A DNA stretch of 64,000 nucleotides from assembly GCA_020746105.1 (NCBI GenBank), contig CM036621.1, positions 45,790,264 to 45,854,263 of the forward strand. The letters are read 5' to 3'. Within the stretch, counting starts at the first letter, position 1. Every line of letters begins with the position of its first letter. The notes below the pieces were generated by a model. That model made no database searches. It worked only from the letters and a program-made list of their open reading frames with translations, and had not been told where the DNA came from. Both the position numbers and the translations under genes were made by a program. The stretch comes from Trogon surrucura. Lineage: Eukaryota; Chordata; Aves; Trogoniformes; Trogonidae. This document shows positions 13,101 through 28,100 of the stretch, piece by piece.

Positions 13101-16100
13101 AGAGGAGTCCCAGTAACAGTTTGTGGTGTGGGAGGCCTCTACAGTGATGACCTCAGAGAACTGTAGGTTGCACCAACTCACCTCGAAGCCAGAGGGCTCT
13201 TGCTTCCTTTCAAAGGATAAAAATCGGTGGGACCTTGCTTCAAGAGTCAAGTTGACCAAGTTTTCTAGGGGAGATGAAGAACTGTGGATTCTATTTGGAG
13301 GCCAGTGACCTGCTGTGGGTAGCTTCTGGTAGAATTTGGGAGTGGGAATCCTACTGAAAGATAAAGATGCTGGTGCCTTAAATAAAAATGGTAATAATTG
13401 TTTGAACAGTAAAAAAATCCACACTGCTTAATAAGTATTTATTGTCTGTGCAGTGGGATCCTGGCTGTGAGAATAGCTGCATGAAACTCTACTTTAATTA
13501 CAGTCAGTGCAATTAAATGAAAAGAGCTAAATGAGTGTCTGAAACTCACACTGCTTCAAGTGCTTTGACTTCCTTTCTGCCTATCTGGAGATAGATTATT
13601 TCCATGTTGTGAGTGGCTTCTGCCAGATCATGGGAATCAGTTGTGTCAATATTTATGGAAGTAATTAACTTTTTTTTTTCTTCCCCTCCCTCTAGCTGTG
13701 ACTAAGTCCTTGTTCTTAAAATTAACATTTTATTTTTTATTTTTTTTTTTAAAAAATTCCTCCAATTAGCTAGTGGTCATGGATACTGAGCACTACACAA
13801 ACACGGTAACGCTTTCCAGGGTGCCCGGAGCTGCCAAGATATTTGCAGTCTGCTCTGGGGAGAGGAGGCTCTCGGTAGTGGGAAGAGCCTGAAATGAGTC
13901 TTAGGAATCTGAATGATGTTTCAGATCCCCCTAATTTCTTATTACGGTTGGTTCCCATGGCTGTGCCTGCTGCGTGACATTTCCCACTTGCGATGGTAGA
14001 AGGGACGTGCCTGACCTGGAGCAGCCTTCTCATGCTGCTTTGTGGGCTGCCTTGAAGCTGGGTGGCTGAAACAGGGGGCTGGGGCTCGGTAAGGGATCGA
14101 GGACTCCTTTGGTGAGGCTTCTAGGGTGCTGCTCTGTGCTTTTGCAAAGCCTTTGTAAAGGCTGGGTGCTCAGGCATGTGGGTTTTAGGTCAAATCTGTC
14201 ACTCCCTTGTGCCACCGAAAGGCTTGCTGAATTTGGGGCCAGGGTACCTTCTTGCCTTCCTGGTCAGACACGGTGGCGCGTTGGCAGTTTGCATGTCATG
14301 CTGTGTCTTGCTCTGTGTGATCATGATTCCCAAAGCTTTAAAAGGATACTAATCTAGCCTGGTGTTCTCTTGCTAAATCAGTTTAAAATGGTCAGACATC
14401 CTTACTTACACAAAAATAGATCAGCCCTGCTTAGGAGCTGCAGTGTTACAAAAGAGGGTTATGAACTGAAATCCATGCCTTTGCTGTTCTAATGTTATGT
14501 TTTTGACATAATTGAGCTACAAAATTATAAATGCTACGCAGGGAGAGGAGGCACAGTTCTGCACTGGTGTCAGAGATACCACCCAGCACAAGTCTGGGTA
14601 ATGGAAACCTGTTGTGGGGCATGAGAGGAAGAGTTTAACACTGCCTGAATTGGGAAACTGAATCCCGAGAAGCGCTTGTTGAGAGGGCAGATTGACAGCT
14701 CTGAAGTCAGAGCCCGTCCCTTGTCACCAGCAGTGGTATGGAGTTATGTCAAACTGTCAAATGCATTTCTGAAATATGCATCCTGGGAGTTTAATATTTA
14801 ATAGATGCCCTTTTCAGAAAATTGGTAGAAGCTGTTAAAGGGTGGATGAGATTAGAGGTCTCCTTCTGGGTTGCCCCTTCTGTCTTGCCTTGACATGCTT
14901 TTGAGGTGCAGGAGTAAGTCAGTCACCTCTTTCTTCTGCTAATACCCCTTGGATATGCCCATACGGGGAAGGTTATTTTGCTTGAGTATTTTTTCAAAAG
15001 ACTTCTACACTAAGATTGTCATCGACATAAATCAGATTTCTGATTTACCAGGAGAGAAATCTCTGCCCTGCTCATGTGGGTCTTGCCTGAATCAGAGACC
15101 GTGTGTTTAGCAGTAGATCTCTTGAGTTGGTGTCTATAATTCAGGCTAAGTGGTACCTATAGTATTATTCTATGTAAGTTATCCTTTATTGGAATAGTAG
15201 TAGGTCTGACTTGAGGTTTTGGGTTTGTTTTTTGTTTTTTTAAATTATACAGTCTGTTATATAGGGCCATAGATAATCCGTAATCCCTCAGTTACAGCAC
15301 TAATGGCCCGTAGGTTAGAATTATGGGAAAACATGATACTCTCATGGAGCTGTCTCTTACTCTCAGGCCACCACCAATTGCAATGCACACTTCAGAAATA
15401 GTCCTGGCTCCTGCGCCAAGATCAGTTCTGCTCAGAGGATCCTTGGGATACAGAGGTGTTCAAAAGTCTTTGTGAGCGATTTATGGACAAAGGTTTTCTT
15501 TACGCTTGGGTAAAAGTGTGTGCACCAGCTGGAGGTCTGTTTGCCCACCTCAGTGCTTCAAAAGTGGCGTTACTGGCGCTCATATGTGCATAACTGGTAA
15601 CGACATGTAATTTGGGTTTAGCCTTTTACTTAAGTGCTTTATAGAAAGGAAGTAAGTTTTTTGTTATTTTTCAATGCGCCTTTAAACACTGCAAATCTCG
15701 ATGGACGTTGTCTAAGCTAAATGTAGGAAACAAGACTATGCAAGGATTAAATGGAGCGGGTACTGAAATATTCTGGGTTATTTGAAATGGTAATTTAGAC
15801 ATGTTTGGATCGAGCTGGCAGTGTTGTGAATATGCTGTGAAACTAACCACAGAAAATGGATCCTGCAGGAGAACAATAATCTGTCCAAGCAGATGTTGGA
15901 GCAAGGAGTGATTGTCAGCTGGAAGTTGCTCTTGAAATCATTGTATTTATTGATATTGTTAACCAACTTTAATGGAACATAGTGTTTCAGAGGGTCCCTG
16001 GCAGGATATCTGAGGGAAAAGGGGTCCCTGACCTGCTATGTTCTCGACTCTGTGTGGAGGACATGCAGAAAATCAACAGATGTGTTTAGAGAATTTTGGC

Positions 16101-19100
16101 TTCTGTGACTGTTGTGGGCGTTCCTGCCTAATGCGGCTGTGCCTGTGCATGGTCTGAGCTGATTTGCTTCTGTTGCATTTCCTAGCCACACGACTTCTAA
16201 AATTTGTGTTTCCTTACGTCTATTTTCCTCTCTCCTTCCTTTCAAAATAAAGATCATTTGTAAATTCAGGTCACCGAGTGTTGTTATGTAACTGGGAATG
16301 GGCTTCTTTAGCACGGGTAGGACATTTTCAGCTATGACGGGTACAGGCTGGGTCTGTACATGCAGTATTATTTTACAGTGTGCTGAGTTGAAATAATCTG
16401 GTGTGCCTAGAGACAGGGAGGTGGGGGGCTGTTGTTCCAGCCTGCAGGAATTCTGCTGACAGAAATCACAATTTTTGAGTTTAAGTTGCCTCCTTCAGTG
16501 GCACTTTCATATTTTTTTCTCTGAAGCTTCTGGCTATTGCTTTTGATTGATGCCAGCAATCTGTGACCCCAGGGCTGGGCTTGTGTGTACTGCTCTGCAG
16601 CTGCAGGCATACTTCTTGCTTTAGCGTATGTTTTTTAGCATACAAACATGTAGATACTGTTTATATGGGGTTATTATAACCTGTTCATGTTTTTTGTTCC
16701 CCCAAAGTAGAGGATATTGGCCCAATTACCTGTATCGAGCGCAGGTGCAAAGACTGTGGTATCAGGGCAAGAGGCAGAGGCTGCACCCACTGCAGCCACA
16801 GCTGAGGCTATCACCTGTGATGGTGGAACCTCTGGGAAAACATAGGGCTAAAACTGCTGAGCAGAGGAGTAGGGGAAAAAAAAAAAGTGAGAAACAGCCC
16901 TGGAAACACCAGCATTGGGGAAGGAGTAGAGAACGTGCTCCAGTCACTGAAGCAGCCTATGGAGAGGACCATGGTGGGTAAGTGCGAGGACGAAGGAGCG
17001 TCAGACAGGAGCTGCGATGGACTGACTGGAACCCTGTTCCCAGTCCTCCTGCGTTGCTCAGTGGGGGAGGTAGAGGAGGTGGGAGTGAAGGGGTGAAGCT
17101 GAGCATGGTGTGAAAGGCAGTCGGTGGGGGGAATGTGTTTTAACACCTGTCTTTGTTTTTCACCGCTTGATTCTATACCAGTAGGTAATACATTAAATGA
17201 ATTTTCCTCAGGTTGAATGTGTTTTGCCTGTGATGGTAACAGGCAAGTGATCTCCCTGCTATTTACCTCGGGCCCACAAACTTTCCATCTTTCTTCTTGT
17301 GTCCTCTTGAGGAGGGAGAGTGAGGGAGAGGTTGGGTGGCTGTCTGGCAGTTGGCCAAGGTCGTCCTACCACATCGCTACAATTTGGTACAAGATTAAAT
17401 TTGGTACCAGGTAGAACTGTTGCTCTGTGGCTGTTCCTCTGCCTAACTTGCTGCCTTTCTCAACTGAATGTCCTTGAGCGTTGCGCAGATCCAGAGACAC
17501 CCTTGCATGAGAACTGAATTCCTTTGGTTTTCATTGACACTCGGAGATGTCTAAGTCATTCCTCCATGTTTGTGTTGTACCTTTATACCTGTAACAACAT
17601 CGTGGCCCTCTGTGGCAAGGAAGCCTATGGTTTAACTTGTTATCATGAGGATACAGTATTTTCTTTGCTAGGCTGAGTGAAGAGATCTGAGGTATGAATA
17701 GCATCCAGATGGACCCAAGGAAGGGGCACAGAAGGCTAATGCAGCAGATGTGCTTCAGAGGTAATTTTAGAGGGAAGATGGTCCTTGTGGAAGCTGTGGA
17801 GGTGAGCTGATATATTTGCTTGTGTCCTGAAGGTTGGAATTAGGAGTATCTTTGCTCCTCTCTGTATTCAGGGAGTGAAAGGGAACAGAACAGGACTCAG
17901 CCATTTACACTGATCTAAGCTCAGGGAAGTACGTGTTAGGTCTTGGGTCTATCCAGATGTTTCTTCTGCATGGCTTTGCTTTGTAGGAGGTCCTGCCTTG
18001 CTCCAGCTGCAACTGCATTGCTGACAGCTCTGTAGCAGCAGAGGACGTGCCTGTGGCAGAACAGAACATAGAATGCTCTTTTTCACATGTTAGATGTGCT
18101 CATTAGAGGGCAGCAGCATAACTCTTTTTCTAGGTCAGCTCTATACTTTTTAATGATATTATTCTGCCCTGCAGGACACAGAACAACATTTTCCAGTTCC
18201 TCCTTCAGTATTTCATAGTGCAATAAGTATATTAAACAGCGATGCTCATATGAAAACGTTAGCCAATATAAAGAAACATAGGGCAATTATAGTCTTGGGA
18301 GCTTCTAAGTGTTTGCAGGCTCAGATGAGATGGAGTTTCTTTAAGATTAAACCACAAATGGCTAGTGCTGTATGTGGAAAAGCAGCCAAAGGAATGTTTC
18401 ACAGCTAACTTGTTTTTCACGCAGCCTAATTCTTATTTGACCTATATGTCCATATGCATCTATTGATTTGTTTGCTGTACCCAAGCTGCTGCTGCCACCT
18501 TCTTCTGCTTGCAGAAGACATTAAAAGAACCAGAATTGCTTTATCTGAAAGTAATCTTTAAATGAGATCTGATAGTATGTCCCCTCCATCCTCTGTAATA
18601 TAAAAACTATAAATAATTATGGCACGGTCTTTAAAGGCTAAATGAGGCTGGGATTTGGAGCCGAACATCACAAGACTTAAATACATTATTTATTATGTAA
18701 CATTCATAGAAAAAGGCTGTAGCGCCGTTTCACTTTGCAGCTAGTGTGTTTCTGGCTGCAGAAAGAACTGGCTAGAAATCCTGGCTAGGAGCAAACATCT
18801 CTAGTACACATTTGTTTGCACACTGTTGACTTCTCTGAGGCACATGAGCTGATTCAAGGTAGCTAGCAGGACTAGCAGGAAAAATGGATTTTTCAGTGTT
18901 AGCAGCATCAGCCGTTGCTTTCCAACAGATGGCTCTGATTTTGCAAGGTCCTTGTTGGAAGCAAAACTTGGTTAACTAAATGGTAATGAATCTTTCAAGA
19001 GATGTGCAAATAGGTTTTGTGTCTTGAGAACCTTGGCTTAATCTTCCTCTTCCTGAAGCTCCTTGATTTGAGCACGTGCGAGGATTATTGGCAAGGTGAC

Positions 19101-22100
19101 ACGTGACACCGTTCTCTCTTGCCCAAAATGTGTTGTGTGTTTTCACATTACATCCTGCGGATTTCTGTATCTTCCTGTCCCATGCTGTGAAAGGGCACAT
19201 GCCCACCCAAAGGGGCACGTAGCTGCAGGTTCCTCAAGACTTGGCAGGTTCCATGTCTTCCTTGTATGAGTGGGATCTGTAGCACAGCAGGGTCTGCTTG
19301 GCTGCTGCTTTCTGTCTGACATCATTTTTCAGGGTGGCTATATCCAAGCCTGCAAACTGCTGAAGTGGAACAACCTTCTTGTTACTGGCGAACATTGTTC
19401 CTGGCACAGTGGTCGGGATCAGTCCCACCTCCTGGAGAAGTCCAGATTGCGCTTTGCGCTCGTTGTTTGGGATCTTCTGTGAAGCTGGCGTTTCTTCATC
19501 TCTTTGTTGCGACACCTCAGTGAATGCAGGACTAATGGGAAGGTCCTCATCGGGAAAGGAAAACTGAACAAGGCCAGAAAAATGTGAAAAATGTCTCATA
19601 GCACTTGGCAGTTCTTGGTCCATTAGGTAAAAACTAATATTCTGTCAGCAGGAAAAGATTAAACTTCATCGTACACCAAGTGAGATACCAGTGCTGAGTC
19701 TGTAGGCACGTGATACGTGGATCTAAAGCCATTTGGCTGTTGGTCCATGTTAGGCAGTTAGCAGGCACAGTGCTCATGCCAGCAGCCTTCTTCACCTTAG
19801 AGAAATACCTTTCTCACCAGCATCTTCCATGCAATATGGGAAGGTCATCTGCTGGCCCTTCTTTTACAATGAGAGTCTCTCTCTTCTACAGACTGTTACG
19901 ATATTTTGTTGGGGATGTGGGTGTTCTTGGTAGGTGTATTTTGAGCAAGGTGAGCCTGAGTATTGCAAGACTACTGACTGGGAAAGGGTATGTAGGTTTT
20001 TTTTGTTTGAGGAACTCTTTCTTTACGAGAACAATGCCGGACTGTGATCCCCTATGAGCCTGAGGTACTGAGGCTTAGAAAGGTGAGGGGACAGATGGGT
20101 CTCATGCCTCTGATTCGGTGCTCTAGTCCTAGACCTGAGAAGATCAGGGCAATGCCAAATGTCTGGCAGCTCTGAGAACTGACAGCAGGGAGTGTCAGAG
20201 AAACACTATCTTTGCTCCTTCCTTTTTCCTGTTACTTGTTTTAATCACATGTATGTTCTTGCAAAGCTCTCTTCTGGCAGCTATGATCCCATCACTGCAT
20301 GGGATAAATGGGAACTGTGGTGAGAGCACCCTTTTGTGCTAATGCAGGCGCAGTAATAAGTGCTGTGCAGCAGTGCATGCTGTTTACTGAGGCTTGTTAT
20401 TGTCTGTGTGTGCTGCTGGCGGGGTGCAGAGAGCATAAAGTACAAAGTGGCGGAGCTCTTCTCATAAATTTTCCTTGCTTTAAAATAAATTCTTCCAAGA
20501 GAATGCCACTCCAAGATGAGTGATTTATCCTGCCCTGCAAGTTTCAAATAAAGAAAAGGGGAAGAAGTGATGGGATGGAGAAAAAAAAATAGCTTCTGCC
20601 TCTTCTAGAGGGCTCCAGATCTTGATGCTTTTTCTTTTTAAAAGATTTCATCTTTGTTTAAGCAAGCCAGATGGGTGTATTGAAGTTGAGTGGCTTGCTC
20701 AAATTTAAGACTTGTTTGAAAGAAAGAAAATTGTCTTGTGTGAGCATCATTGTGGGAAAGACAAGGGGGCCCCAAGAGAGTGGTCAAGTCCTGCTTTGGC
20801 AGGAGATGAAGAATGCCATAGGAGGTCCATAGGGAGGTAATGATCACGGTGGGCTGCTGAGAGGCTTGGTAAAGCTGTAGGGTGGTGCCTCTGTATCCCC
20901 TAGAACGAGGCTAGAGAGGCGCAGGGGTTGGATGTAGGGCTGTCTGGGGGGAAGATGCTGCTGTGGGAGTGTCTGTATTGCATAAGATGGCAGAGCTGGT
21001 GATTGTATTAGTGCCTCAGGGCTTTTGGGAGCTCTAAATTGTTTGCTGAAGCAGAAGGGCAGTTGAGACAGCACAACAGTGGCAGCCACCAGAAACATGA
21101 GAGGCTGGAAAAGGCGGTGAAGCGGTTTTTGGACCAGTTCCACTCTTGGGGCAGTCTGTGCACCCATGAGGAGAGAAGGAGACTTGAGATGCATGGGTAC
21201 CTCCTGGAATGAGTGTTTTCATGGCTTAGGCTCTGTGGACTTTGTAATCAACATCACCAACACACACACACGAAAGGTTAAAGGGCCATTATGATCATAC
21301 AGCCTTCATGCAGGCACCGAATCATCTTTGTTCTTTAGGGACTTTTGCTTGTCACCTCCAGTCTTGATCTTGTGGTGAAGTGTTGACTTATCAGTGGTGG
21401 TTTTACAGTGCTGCAAAGAGAAGAATCAGCTTGTTTCTGGTCTGGATATAACTTGTCAGCCCTTTGAGCTGTAGGAGGGCTGTGTGCTTATGTCAGGCAA
21501 GAGCGGGTACTTGGGTGCAGCAAGTGCTAATCTGCAGTAGGTACTTGAGATTGGAATTGAGTTCTCTCCACCCCATCACAGACCAGAGTAGAATGGATTT
21601 CAAGCCTTGTGCTTCTCGAGGCATTTATTCGTCTAGTTCCATTCTTCAAATGCTTTCCAGTTTTTAAATCTGCTATATGTGCTCCAAAAAAAAGGAGAGG
21701 GGAAGAATGGGCAATGAGGCTCCAGCAGTGTTATGTGTTGCTGATCCTGCGTGTCAGTTGTTGCTGACTTGCATGTAGGCAAAGGTAAAAGGAGGCTGGA
21801 AGTCAAATACATGCCTGTCACAGCCAACTTGGGGAGCTTTCCTGGGTATTCTCACCCTCCTTACTACTTTATGTTAATGTTGCAGCTTTCTGCAGTTTAT
21901 AAAGCTACTTGTAATACAAGTGGTGTTGGAACTGACTGATCGAAATGTGACCAGGATCGAGCTAGTAGTTCTTAGATTATGTAAATACTGAAAGACTGTG
22001 TTGCTGAGCTCTTTTCTCTAAATCTATAATTATCTTGTATATGTTGACTAAGCAGGCTTTCAGGTAACAGAAATGAATATGATTACATTGAAGATACGGC

Positions 22101-25100
22101 TGTTCAGTGGTAAAAGATGTGATTGGGCTTTCTGTTCCCTTGGTGCTCCCAGACTATTAGATGTTTGGGTTTCTTGGTGTGCTGGAGTTCTGACAGCTGC
22201 AGATGGTGGGATTAACTCCTTGACGTACGGTTGTGCAACAGATAGGACAGCCTGGGGAGGAGGAGCACACTGCATTAATCTGCCACAAAGACTTAAAAAT
22301 CAAGGGCAAGCTCTGACATGTGATTACTTTTTTTGTTTCTCTGTCAATGCGTGGAGGGTTGGGAGTAGGGAAATGAAGCCACGCCACGAAGAGCCTGAGC
22401 CCAGACATGTTAAAGAATCCAAGGAAATCTGCCAGGAAAGGAGAATTAATCAACAGTTAAAATAACCTAGTGGGAATTTTGTTGTGGTCATAATGAGCTC
22501 TGAGTAAGGTTCAGGGTAATTTACTTCATGAAAACTCTGATCAGAGCGGTAAGGAGGTGTCTCTTGAAACTGCTTCTGCTTTTCTTTCTGCTGGTGCTTA
22601 GATATTGCTCAAGTTCCTGTGGCCATGAGCGTGTAGAAGGTGATGCCAGGGTTCCTTGAGCTTTAGCACAGGATCAGAAACAGCACACATGTCTCACCTC
22701 AGAGGAAAAAGGCATTAGCCATCCTGGTTATATGATCTTGTAACAGTGTCTGCAGTCAAATGCAGCCCTTTCAGAGCATTTGTGTTTGTCTGTAGATCAG
22801 TTTTACAGCATCAGTGCTAAAAGCCTGGAACATGAGCAATGATTTAATGGTTCAGAGCTCTTTTGCCTGGAATAGATGACTGTCTGAGAAAAGAGGAGCT
22901 GATGAAATTTAGTAAAATATGATTGCCGTAGAGGCGAAGAGAGATTAGACTTGTTCCCAGTCTCTTCCAGTGAGATGAGTGCAATAAATCAAATTAAACT
23001 AGAAGATGCTGGGTTCAGGAAGGGCAAAGATCCTTCAGGAATATGGCAGTAAGTTGCAGGACTTCTTGCACGTAGATGTTCTGAATTTCTGTTACCCATG
23101 CGGGCTTCGAATGATGGTCAGATCCCCCAAAATAAAAATCATAGAGTCATGGAATGGTTTGAATTGGAAGGGACCTTAAAGATCATCTAGTTCCAACCCC
23201 CCTGCCATGGACAGGGACACCTCCCATTACAGCAGGTTGCTCAAAGCCCCATCTGACCTGGCCGTGAACACTTCCAGGGAGGGGTATCCGCAGCTTCTCG
23301 GGGCAACCTGTCCCGGTGTCTCACCACCCTCACAGTGAAGAATTTCCTCCTAATATCTAACCTAAACCTACGCTCAGTTTGAAACTGTTGCCCCTTGTCC
23401 TATCACTACACTCTATGATAAAGATTCCCTCCTCTTCTTTCCTGTAGCCCACTTAAGGTACTGGAAGGCTGTTATAAGGTCTTCCTTTGGAACCTTCTCC
23501 AGGCTGAACAGCCCCAACTCTCTCAGCCTGTCCTCATATGGGACGTGCTTCAGTGCATTGCGGGTACTAAATACACCCGCTCTGTACTCCAGCATTCGTC
23601 ACTGGCCCTGCTGGGACATGTGGTATTGGTTTGCATAAAGCTTTGGTCAGGACTGGTATGTTCTTAGGCCAATGGTGCTATTTACTAGTGGTAAAGCTGG
23701 ACATCAAGGCTCAAACTCAAGTCCTCAAAGTGCCTCCTGTTAAAGTTGTATGATTTTTTTGTGTGTAGCTTCTGCTGGTGGTTGGGAGGAGCAGCGCTTG
23801 CTCACTGGTCAGAGTGAAAGGCAAGGAGGGGCTGGCCATGGCTGCTCCCAGTGTGCATTAGGTTGGGCTGGCTGCATCTCGTGTGCACCTCACATCTTGG
23901 GGGTTCTGTTGTGTTTGCAACCCTGGCTGGCAATTGAAGGGGCTTTCATGTCTCCTCGTTTGTGTACACGCTTTAGTCACCTCTGCTGCGTAACTGGGCA
24001 GCTGGGTTTGTAATGCTATGGAGGAGGCCTTTTTAATCGAAGCACATGGGCTGCTAATCTTGAATTATTTGAATGCCAACCAGTAGTGCCTGTCAGTCTC
24101 TGGGGAGCCTTGTGAAGAGGCGGTGTTCAGATGAAAACCACCATAAGGATGGAAGCAGTGGGCTTCCTGGAAATGTGCAAGAGGTATGCTGGAGACTTTT
24201 CCTGTATTCATCTGTTTTGCTGGTTAGGCTTTGCACGTGGCAGTAACGTCTGTCCTTGCAGCAGTGAGAGGTATGTAGCCACGCGCTTCCCAGCACTGAT
24301 CTCCTGTCACCCTCTGTGTGCTTCAAAGAGCCTCAGAGATGCTGGGAGTTCCCTCCAGCCCACAGTTCCAGCAACTCTTTGTCTCCTGAAGTTCTAGACA
24401 CCTACAAGTGGGGATGATGCCAAGGGGGATGCCAGGGGCACAGCTAGGCACCATCCAAGGGGAATTGTTTTGGTTTTGTCCTGATCCCAGTCCTGAACGC
24501 ATTCATGCAGTAATTCTGCCATTTGGCTATTTTAGTGTGAAGATGTCACTGTTTTTTTAGTGCAATTTAAAAACTGAAACGAAAATGGTAGGAATCTGAC
24601 CTTGATCAGTTGTTTTTAATATAATTCTGTGGCAGACCTGCTAGAATCAAGAGGAGCTGATTAAAATATTTCAGGGGTACAAGTTAGGCTGTGGGCTTTT
24701 CTGTCCCTTCTGTCTGTAGCATTCCTGTAACTGGCTGAAAATTGCTAAATCTTCCCAGTCTGTTTTGCAGTCATTAGTCTGCACGCACTTTCTTCTTTCC
24801 TGCCCTTCCCACTGGCCTTCAGGTCTATTATGAAATTAATAGGTGAGGAGAAAAAAATAAATAAATTTGTCTACTGCATGTGGCAGGAGTTTGCTGGCAG
24901 TGCTATCTCAGGTGAAGCACAGAAACGTAACACATAAGCTTTCTGTAAGATACAAGCATCTGCTCCATATTTCTTGCTTCAAGACAGGTTTTGTCTGGAA
25001 CATAAGGCCTATGGCCAAGGCTGGGGCTACTGTAGCACTGGGGAGGAGAGGAGAGATCATGGCTAAACAAGCAAACAGGGCTAAAATACAGCAGACAATA

Positions 25101-28100
25101 GAAATTCTGAGTCTGACCTGGAAAAGGATAACCTGAGCTCACGTGGCTGGGAAACAACTGTTGGGAGGCTGGTGGAAAGCAGAGAGTTGGAAAGGGCAGG
25201 GACTGATTGGATTAACTAGTGGCAACACTGAAATGCAAAATTCATCTCCAGTTATTCATACACTACCTGAAGGGAGTTCTTTGTTGTTTAGTTCACTCAG
25301 GATCAGGCACTGGGTGTTCCTTAGAACCTTCTCCTGCCCCTTTGTACCAGCAAAAGATGTGTCTGATTAATGTCCCAGCGTGGCCTTCTCTGGAGTGTAG
25401 AGCTCTGCTCTCCTGGGCTTGGGTATGTGATCTTGGGAAACCAGAGCGACTTGTCCAGCACTTCAGGGGGAGCCAAGCATAGAGAGACGAGTTGTCCCAT
25501 AGCAAGCTGTGACCTAGGGAAGAGAAGCCTCCTGCCACGTTCCCCTTTCTTCCCCTGCCCTGCCATGATGTGCCATACCAGTTGTGCAAGCTGCCGTGGT
25601 GATAGATTTCTACCCTACGGTGTGTGGTAGGATTTTTGCAGCAGTTAAATTCTGCTTAAACACTATGGCAAGCTTGTCGGGTTGGTGGTGTGTGATGTGC
25701 TCTCTAGCTCAGTCTCTACACCACCAAGCTGGAGGCAGGGAATGCCCTTCTGTTTCACTGTGTCTGTGCTCCTGCTCTCCGCTAGCTTAATTAATCACAA
25801 GCTCCCAGTGTTACATGAGGTTACACAGGACTGGATTTTAGCCCATCCCACAGAGGGCTGGAAGGAGTAGGAGGCTGCATGAACTAGTTAACAGAGCAGC
25901 GATGCCCATGGGCAATCTGTTAAATGCAATTCTGATGCTCAGTCTCTGCCTTCTGCAAAGTCTTGGATCACGTGGTCTTCTGCCCGAACCTTCCTTCTCA
26001 CTTCACACCCGTTCCTAAAGCAGATTAGGATTTGTAGTCCTCTCCTGTGTTTCTCTTCCTATTCTGTTTTCTTTTGTTCATTGTCTTTTTCCAAAATTCA
26101 ATCTGTGTCTGTGTATTCCATGTAAAATTCCCACATGCACATCCAAAGGAAAGTTTTGTCATCCTTGCGTCTTTGATTTAGTATCTACATAATCCTCTGT
26201 GGGTATGTGCTCTGTGCCAAATCGGGCAGTGGGGTGGCTGATGCAGTACCACTGACTTTATGTGCATCCTGTGCTCTGTATATGCCTGTTATGAATTTTC
26301 TGCTTGCACACAACATATAACTGGAAAGACCATGTAAGTCAGACTGCAGAGGTTGGCCTGTGTGTGTCACCAAATGTTACACCTGTCTGCTCTATTTTTC
26401 TTCTTGCCTCATCGACAATTTATTTCCTGCTTTTCTCTTTCGTGTGATCCTTGTGGCAGAACGCTTAATGTCCAGAGGTCAGCAAGAGACGAGGAGGCTG
26501 GATGTCCTGTTAGAGGGCTGAGGTGTTGAAGTGCCGTAAGGAAGTAGCCCGTCAGTATATCAGCGGGTGCTGGGATCCCGTGTGGCTCTGAAACCTTTGC
26601 CCACAAGATGCGTAGCTAGCATGGGGTAAGGCTGCATCGAGGAGGCTTTAGCTTGTGCAGGAGAACATCTCTGGCTGCCTTTCTTCATGTCAACTGCTCT
26701 CCAAGAGCCAGTGCAGGCGCTTTCTTCCATGTCATCTGTACTGAAAAAGCTACTACATCCTTGGTGTGCCTGTGCAGCCTCTTAACACAAGCTTCTTGGC
26801 ACAGCTTTGAGCTGATAGTCTTGTGTTTTGTAATCTTGGCCTGATCTCTTACCAAGATCACCCTTCTGGGTATTGAGATGGAAGTGTTGACCTCCTAGTG
26901 CCCCGAGAGAGTGAGTAGGAAAGTAAGACAATACTGTGAAGCTGGTGGAAAGCTCATTCGTGGGGCAGTCATGGGACCATAGGAGCAGATGAAAGACACT
27001 TGTGCCCTGGGAGACTAAACTATTCAGCTTTTATTCAAGTAATCTGTTGGGAAGAAGAGAGGGAGGAGATCCTGTAGCAGTGTTCATCGCAACTGTTCAG
27101 CAGACAGATGTGGTCCAAGGTTCACCCCAAAAACTCTTTATTCAGAGCGTGCATTCAGGTTTTCCTGTTAGGAATTCTTTGACCTTACCTCCTCCTGTCT
27201 AACTGCATGGCTGTTCTGGGGTCAAACCTGAGGTTGTGTCTGAGTCTGGATGGCAAATCAAGCTGTGGTGTCATACCAGGTCCTGCCTCTGATCACCTTC
27301 CTTCTCTCATACCACGTGTTGCCATAATTCCTGGTGGACCTCTGGTGGCTACCTTTTGGCTGTTTGTTCTTCTAGTTAGATCCTCAGGAAGAGGCACAAC
27401 CCAGGTGAGAAATACGTGGCTAGAAACATTAAAGTAGAAGGTGAAACTGGGGAGGAAGGAAGATTTTTTCAGGCTGTTGATGAGCTGGTGTTAAAACAGG
27501 TCAAAACCTGCCAGTTTGATGTCGATACCTGAGCTGTTTCTGAAGCCCCCTCCGTTTTGTACTTCCAGGCTGCTATCAGGGTGGGAATTGGTGCCAGGAT
27601 GTTTGATCAAGGAAGATCTGTTTTTCACCCTCCTTGTCTGCATTTCTGTGGTTCCTGTGGGTGGGGGAGCCGTGCCTGCCAGGTGAGGGATGGGGTGTGG
27701 AAGTGGGCTGGGTCACCTGCCGTCGGAGGCGCGGAGGCTGGACACAGGGCTCTTGGCCCTTTGAAGCAGCGCCATTTTTGTCACTTGGTTTGAGGAAACC
27801 TAGAAGAATCTTGAAGTCAGGTTTAGGATCCGGCTTAGTCTTGGTGCTTCCTCTGTCCCAACTATCCACAGGACTTTCACACCTGACCTCCTGGCAGAGA
27901 GCGGAGCGGAGGACTTCACTCTGCCTTAGAACAGATTTATTTCGTGTTCAGCTAAGCTTCTTAGTGTAATACAAGGCAATAGTACTCCAAGAGTATGGTC
28001 CTTCATACCTTTGTTACTTCTTCTGGCGTTAGTTTAGTAGACCATTGAGGGTTTTCTGGTCTGGGGTCTGTAAAGGAAGTTTTAGACCAAATAAAAAAAA

